This document shows, piece after piece, positions 39,001 to 42,604 of a stretch of DNA of 42,604 nt. The notes under the pieces were generated by a model, which worked only from the letters and a program-made list of their open reading frames with translations, searched no databases and was not told the origin of the DNA. Within the stretch, counting starts at the first letter, position 1; every line of letters starts with the position of its first letter. This DNA comes from Paraktedonobacter sp035294465 (GTDB lineage: Bacteria; Chloroflexota; Ktedonobacteria; Ktedonobacterales; Ktedonobacteraceae), in NCBI GenBank assembly GCA_035294465.1, contig DATGKW010000158.1, positions 1-42,604 on the forward strand. The letters run 5' to 3'. Position numbers and translations under genes: made by a program.

Positions 39001-41475
39001 ATGCAGGATTGGGGAAAGTTCAAGACGTTTTTCCACTTGCAAGGACACTCGCGCGCAACTTTTGCCGCGTTGTCGGTACTGATAATCGTTGGTGCTTCTG
39101 CGCTGGCCATTCCACATATCTTTAGTTCCAGTCCTGCCCCCTCCAAAATAAGCGCAGCGAGCGGAGCAACGCCTACCGTTCCTCTTCCCAGGCTTCTAAA
39201 CTGGTCCAATCCTGTGACCTGGCAGGGCCATCCTCCCACAGCTGGTGCTCAGGTCGTCATCCCGGCAAACCGTTCGATTCTGCTCGATACCAGCCCTCCA
39301 CCGCTCACGAGCCTGACCATCGAAGGCACGCTGGTTTGTGCAGAGAAAGATCTCTCGCTCAGCGCCGATTGGATTCTGATCCCCAGCGGAGGACTCCTCC
39401 TCTGCGGGAGCGAATTGCAGCCGTTTCAGCATCACTTTGTAATTACTTTGACCGGAAATAATCCCCAGGCCGAGAATGTCGCCGGGATGGGAACAAAACT
39501 CCTGGGAGTGGTCGGAGGAAGATTAGAATTGCATGGCCAGAGCAAGGTCAGTTGGGTCCACCTCGCCCAGACAGCCCCTGCTGGAACATCGCAGATCGTT
39601 CTCGATCAGCCGGTGAACTGGACCAAAGGAGACCGCATCGCCATTGCTTCGACTACGTATGACCCGCTTCAGGCCGAAGAGGTCACGGTAAAGGCCGTTT
39701 CTGGTACAGTGGTTACGCTAAGCCAGCCACTAAAATATACTCATTGGGGCCAGCTCCAAACCTTTGCCGGGCAAACCGTCGATGAACGTGCAGAAGTTGG
39801 CTTGCTCAGTCATAATATCGTGGTGCAGGGCGATAGCAGCTCAGTAAACAATGGCTTCGGCGGTCAGTCGATGTTCATGAGCGGGAGTATCGTCCATATT
39901 GCAGACGTGGAGTTCTATCATATGGGCCAGTTCAAAAGCCTGGCCCGCTACCCCGTCCACTGGCACCTCGCGCGTAATGAGGCGGGCGACTACATTGAGA
40001 ACAGTTCGATTGACCACAGCTTCAATCGATGTATTACCATTCACGGTACCGATAACGTGCTGGTACGCGATAATGTCGCCTTTGACACCATTGGCCATTG
40101 CTATTTCCTGGAAGATGGCAGCGAAACCGGCAACCTGCTGGAGTATAATCTTGGCATCGAAACACTCGCCGCGCCAGACGGTGAAAATCTGCTGCCAAGC
40201 GATACCCAGCCCGCGACCTTCTGGATCACCAACCCGGATAACTACCTGATCGGTAATGTCTCCGCCGGTTCCGAGGGTGAGGGCTTCTGGTTCGCCTTGC
40301 CAGAACATCCTCTCGCCCTTGATAGCAATCTCACCACTATCTGGCCGCGCCAGACACCCCTGGGCCTGTTTATAGATGATGTGGCCCATTCCGATGAGGA
40401 CACTGGCCTGCTTGTTGATAATGGCCCGAATCCCGACAACACAACGACTGACGAATATTACCAGCCGGTCAAATCTCCGGGAAACGATTCATCAGCTCAG
40501 GTAACTGTTACCTTCCAAAACTTTACAGCTTACAAAGAAAGTAATCTTGGCGTATGGATGCGTGGTTATAATCTGGATCTCACCGGCGCAATTCTGGCTG
40601 ATAACTCTGATGGAGCAGCCTTTGCCGGCAATAATGGCATGTTAGAAAATTCCCTGCTGGTGGGACAAACCGCAAACGACAGTACTACCGCTCCTCTGAA
40701 TCCTGGTCAGCCTCTTGTCGGCTACTCATTCTACGACGGACCTTTTGGAGTGAAAAATGACACGTTCGTCAACTTCCAATCGAACAGTCAGCGGCCAGCC
40801 GCGGCAGTGGACTATTTTGAGAACGACCGTAATCCCATCCATATCATGAACTTTGTCCAGCAAATTCACCTCGTCAACGCCAACGGCGTCTATCTCATGC
40901 AACCTACCGCGAATGGTGGTGACTTTTCTGCCTTTCTCGATGCTGACGGGTCCCTTACCGGCCAGGCAGGTCAATTTGTGATCGCCAACAATTCTGTGCT
41001 GGTCGATAGCTCTTGCACCTTCAGAGCTGCCTGGAATGCCTATGTATGCCGGCATCATTTTGTGAACGTTTCGCTTGATGCTGGAGGAGTAAACCTCCCC
41101 TCGGTTACAATCGCCCGCGACGATGGCGTAACCTGGAAATCTGTCGTGAATGATAGTTATTTCTCCGCGTCGGCGCTGCCTGATCACACATATACCTGGA
41201 GCTACACCGCGCCAGCTACGACCTTGCAGATTGACCTCACAGACGCGCAGTCAACAGATTGGGTCGAGTTGATCATTCCCTACTCCTCGGCTAATTGCCA
41301 TCTTTATCGCGATGCTGAGCAGGATATGTCAATTACCGCAGCCTCAAGTCTGGACGAATTCAATGCCAGTCACGGCCAACAATACTTTTATGACAAAACA
41401 AGTGGGCTGCTCTACATCAAGCTGGTCCCACAAAACGGGAATAACTGGGCACGTGTCAATGTCGTTCCAGGGTAG
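39001..41475 (+). CDS. Secreted or membrane-anchored G8-domain/CEMIP-like beta-helix protein
   Basis: An 824-residue extracellular protein. One hydrophobic segment at about 18-41 acts as uncleaved anchor or signal; a Ser/Pro/Thr stalk follows. The G8 domain begins near 67 (NWSNPVTWQGHPPTAGAQVVIP, LTSLTIEGTLV). A right-handed beta-helix contains RYPVHWHLARNEAGDYIENSS, HSFNRCITIHGTDNVLVRDNVAFDTIGHCYFLEDG, nearly the diagnostic core of animal CEMIP/TMEM2 hyaluronan-binding or -degrading proteins and fibrocystin-like proteins. The last 150 residues form a separate beta-rich domain. The likely role is binding or cleaving an extracellular polysaccharide; activity is unproven. GGGAGG nine bases before the ATG supports the start. 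Confidence 0.85.
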   Translation: MQDWGKFKTFFHLQGHSRATFAALSVLIIVGASALAIPHIFSSSPAPSKISAASGATPTVPLPRLLNWSNPVTWQGHPPTAGAQVVIPANRSILLDTSPPPLTSLTIEGTLVCAEKDLSLSADWILIPSGGLLLCGSELQPFQHHFVITLTGNNPQAENVAGMGTKLLGVVGGRLELHGQSKVSWVHLAQTAPAGTSQIVLDQPVNWTKGDRIAIASTTYDPLQAEEVTVKAVSGTVVTLSQPLKYTHWGQLQTFAGQTVDERAEVGLLSHNIVVQGDSSSVNNGFGGQSMFMSGSIVHIADVEFYHMGQFKSLARYPVHWHLARNEAGDYIENSSIDHSFNRCITIHGTDNVLVRDNVAFDTIGHCYFLEDGSETGNLLEYNLGIETLAAPDGENLLPSDTQPATFWITNPDNYLIGNVSAGSEGEGFWFALPEHPLALDSNLTTIWPRQTPLGLFIDDVAHSDEDTGLLVDNGPNPDNTTTDEYYQPVKSPGNDSSAQVTVTFQNFTAYKESNLGVWMRGYNLDLTGAILADNSDGAAFAGNNGMLENSLLVGQTANDSTTAPLNPGQPLVGYSFYDGPFGVKNDTFVNFQSNSQRPAAAVDYFENDRNPIHIMNFVQQIHLVNANGVYLMQPTANGGDFSAFLDADGSLTGQAGQFVIANNSVLVDSSCTFRAAWNAYVCRHHFVNVSLDAGGVNLPSVTIARDDGVTWKSVVNDSYFSASALPDHTYTWSYTAPATTLQIDLTDAQSTDWVELIIPYSSANCHLYRDAEQDMSITAASSLDEFNASHGQQYFYDKTSGLLYIKLVPQNGNNWARVNVVPG

Positions 41476-41525
41476 GAAAGGCAGTCCATGTACTGAGCCA
41501 GAAGAAATATTGCTTTGGGGCATGG

Positions 41526-42125
41526 CTAACGTGCGTGTAGCGCTATCTCAATCGGGCCACACGCCGCGCATATACCAAGCATTCGACCATACTCCTTGCG
41601 CACATCGGTTAGAGGGCGCGCACAATGACAGACATAGCCATGCTGACGAGCAGGATTGCCCAGCATCAGGGCGTGCGGTGGAACATCGCGTGTCACTACC
41701 GCCCCTGCTCCAACCAGGGCAAACTCTCCAATGATGATCCCGCAACGGATTACAGATCCAGCCCCTAGCGAGGCCCCGTATTTTATCAGCGTGGGCGTAA
41801 TCGTCCAGTCAGCCGCACTTTTCAATTTACCATCTCTGGTAATCGCACGCGGAAAAAGATCATTGGTGAAGCACACATGCGGCCCCACGAATACGCCATC
41901 CTCCAGACAGACTCCCTCGAAAACAGATACATGGTTCTGGATCTTTACGTTGGAACCAATCTTCACATAGGCATCGATATACACGCCCTTGCCAATATTA
42001 CAGTGCTTACCAATTACCGCGTGTTCGCGCACATGCGCCTGGCGCCAGATACGCGTACACGCACCGACCGAAGCCTCTGGCGAAACCTCTGCCAGCGGGT
42101 GAATATACGCCTCCGGGTCGATCAT
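41526..42125 (-). CDS. Left-handed beta-helix sugar N-acetyltransferase (WbpD/WlbB-like)
   Basis: A 199-residue hexapeptide-repeat acyltransferase. Repeats run from about 10 to 100 (for example VSPEASVGACTRIWRQAHVREHAVIGKHCNIGKGVYI) and resume near 125 after a loop FTNDLFPRA that carries the conserved Asn-Asp of the UDP-2,3-diamino sugar N-acetyltransferases WbpD/WlbB. It would acetylate a nucleotide-activated amino sugar for surface polysaccharide. The C-terminal tail has a four-Cys pattern (CHC...CAAC) seen as a small zinc-ribbon-like end in homologues. GGAGAGG just before ATG 42125 decides the start over the ATG at 42149. It converges on the G8 protein gene. Confidence 0.88.
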   Translation of the reverse strand: MIDPEAYIHPLAEVSPEASVGACTRIWRQAHVREHAVIGKHCNIGKGVYIDAYVKIGSNVKIQNHVSVFEGVCLEDGVFVGPHVCFTNDLFPRAITRDGKLKSAADWTITPTLIKYGASLGAGSVIRCGIIIGEFALVGAGAVVTRDVPPHALMLGNPARQHGYVCHCARPLTDVRKEYGRMLGICAACGPIEIALHAR

Positions 42126-42301
42126 GTATCCTCTCCTTTCGGTCATCACGTTAGATATGACGGGCTATCCCAGCACCAGTAACGCCTGCACAAGCAAGAT
42201 TTTCTTTTCAAGGACTTGTGTCTGAACATATAGTCTCCAGAAAGTGTAGCGATCTCTAGCGTTTTCTCGTATAAGCTAAAGATTTCTCTTTTGGATACGA
42301 C

Positions 42302-42337
42302 TATGTTCCTCACTTAGCGGGCTAGGTGAGGAACATA
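42302..42337. repeat. Long near-perfect palindrome (17-bp arms)
   Basis: TATGTTCCTCACTTAGC (42302-42318) and GCTAGGTGAGGAACATA (42321-42337) are inverted copies with a single T/C difference, separated by two bases. As RNA it makes a 17-bp stem with one G.U. It sits in the 333-base gap between the divergent acetyltransferase (start 42125) and the gene starting at 42459. No T-run follows on either strand; an operator, a cruciform or a miniature repeat unit are possible. Confidence 0.7.
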
Positions 42338-42458
42338 TACTTGCTCCTCGGCATCAAAACAGATTCACTACTTCCCCCACAACCTTTTTCCTATACCACG
42401 GGTCCTATCTTAATAGCTGGTCTATCACTGCATGGGCATGGTTTAGGGAGAGTGTGTT

Positions 42459-42604
42459 ATGAACCTGGTTTCATTCTCAATCAAGACAAAAGGCGTGGCT
42501 AATTTTGCTCGACGCCTGCGCACAGTGTTTACCCGTTTTGGTTTTTCGGAGCGCCGGACCCGGCGTGCCCTCCTCATCGCTATCCAAACCCTCCAGTCGC
42601 ATGG
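42459..42604 (+). CDS. N-terminus of an unidentified protein cut by the right edge
   Basis: An ATG at 42459 with GGGAG eight bases upstream opens 48 codons to the window end without a stop. The visible part is basic (MNLVSFSIKTKGVANFARRLRTV...RTRRALLIAIQTLQSH). A tentative guess is the lead-in to a polysaccharide deacetylase, as the region before such domains can look like this, but no catalytic motif is visible. Sugar-related neighbours make this plausible, not established. Confidence 0.6.
   Translation, partial: MNLVSFSIKTKGVANFARRLRTVFTRFGFSERRTRRALLIAIQTLQSH

Noticed and set aside
1..42604. CRISPR array, prophage, tRNA or rRNA
   Set aside because: No evenly spaced direct repeats, phage structural genes, cloverleaf or rRNA-like stretches were found by reading.

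Overview
The window looks like chromosomal DNA of a Chloroflexota bacterium of the Ktedonobacteria type. That is inferred from moderate GC, serine/threonine kinases fused to WD40-like sensor regions, a tandem DUF6585-like pair, a PimA-like glycosyltransferase with acyltransferases, and a decayed IS200/IS605 TnpB. No rRNA, tRNA, CRISPR or intact mobile element was seen. Well-formed sigma70-type promoters recur; four pair an exact TTGACA with an 18-bp spacer.

Left part (1-9.5 kb, mostly minus strand): a possible gene start cut by the left edge with a strong promoter; a four-gene operon (two Ser/Thr kinases, an alpha/beta hydrolase, a tandem GNAT acetyltransferase); then a DAHP synthase gene (aromatic amino acid pathway). 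Between the DAHP synthase promoter and its start codon lies a complete attenuator: a 20-codon leader peptide rich in Phe, Tyr and Trp codons, mutually exclusive stems and an intrinsic terminator. This is the most striking signal in the window.

Nitrate block (8.3-14.1 kb, minus): assimilatory nitrate reductase, NirB, Rieske-type NirD and a HemD-family protein, tightly coupled (ATGA overlaps). HemD would feed siroheme synthesis for NirB. No nitrate transporter is in view.

Redox block (14.6-20.4 kb, minus): an unusual 583-residue aldehyde dehydrogenase whose promoter holds a palindromic operator between -35 and -10, then a three-gene unit (internally duplicated membrane protein, gluconate-dehydrogenase subunit-3-like protein, GMC flavoprotein) that looks like a membrane-bound dehydrogenase. 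A TnpB remnant lies upstream.

Middle (21-32.4 kb): AI-2E family transporter, PLP aminotransferase, family B DNA polymerase diverging from a small unknown gene plus endonuclease III, a lipid kinase/acyltransferase pair, two DUF6585-like membrane proteins, a family 4 glycosyltransferase and a stand-alone receiver protein.

Right part (32.7-42.6 kb): acetoacetyl-CoA synthetase; a PimA-like glycosyltransferase overlapping a PHP phosphoesterase, facing two LpxL/PatA-like acyltransferases (possible glycolipid module); a secreted G8/CEMIP-like beta-helix protein; a hexapeptide acetyltransferase; and a gene cut by the right edge.
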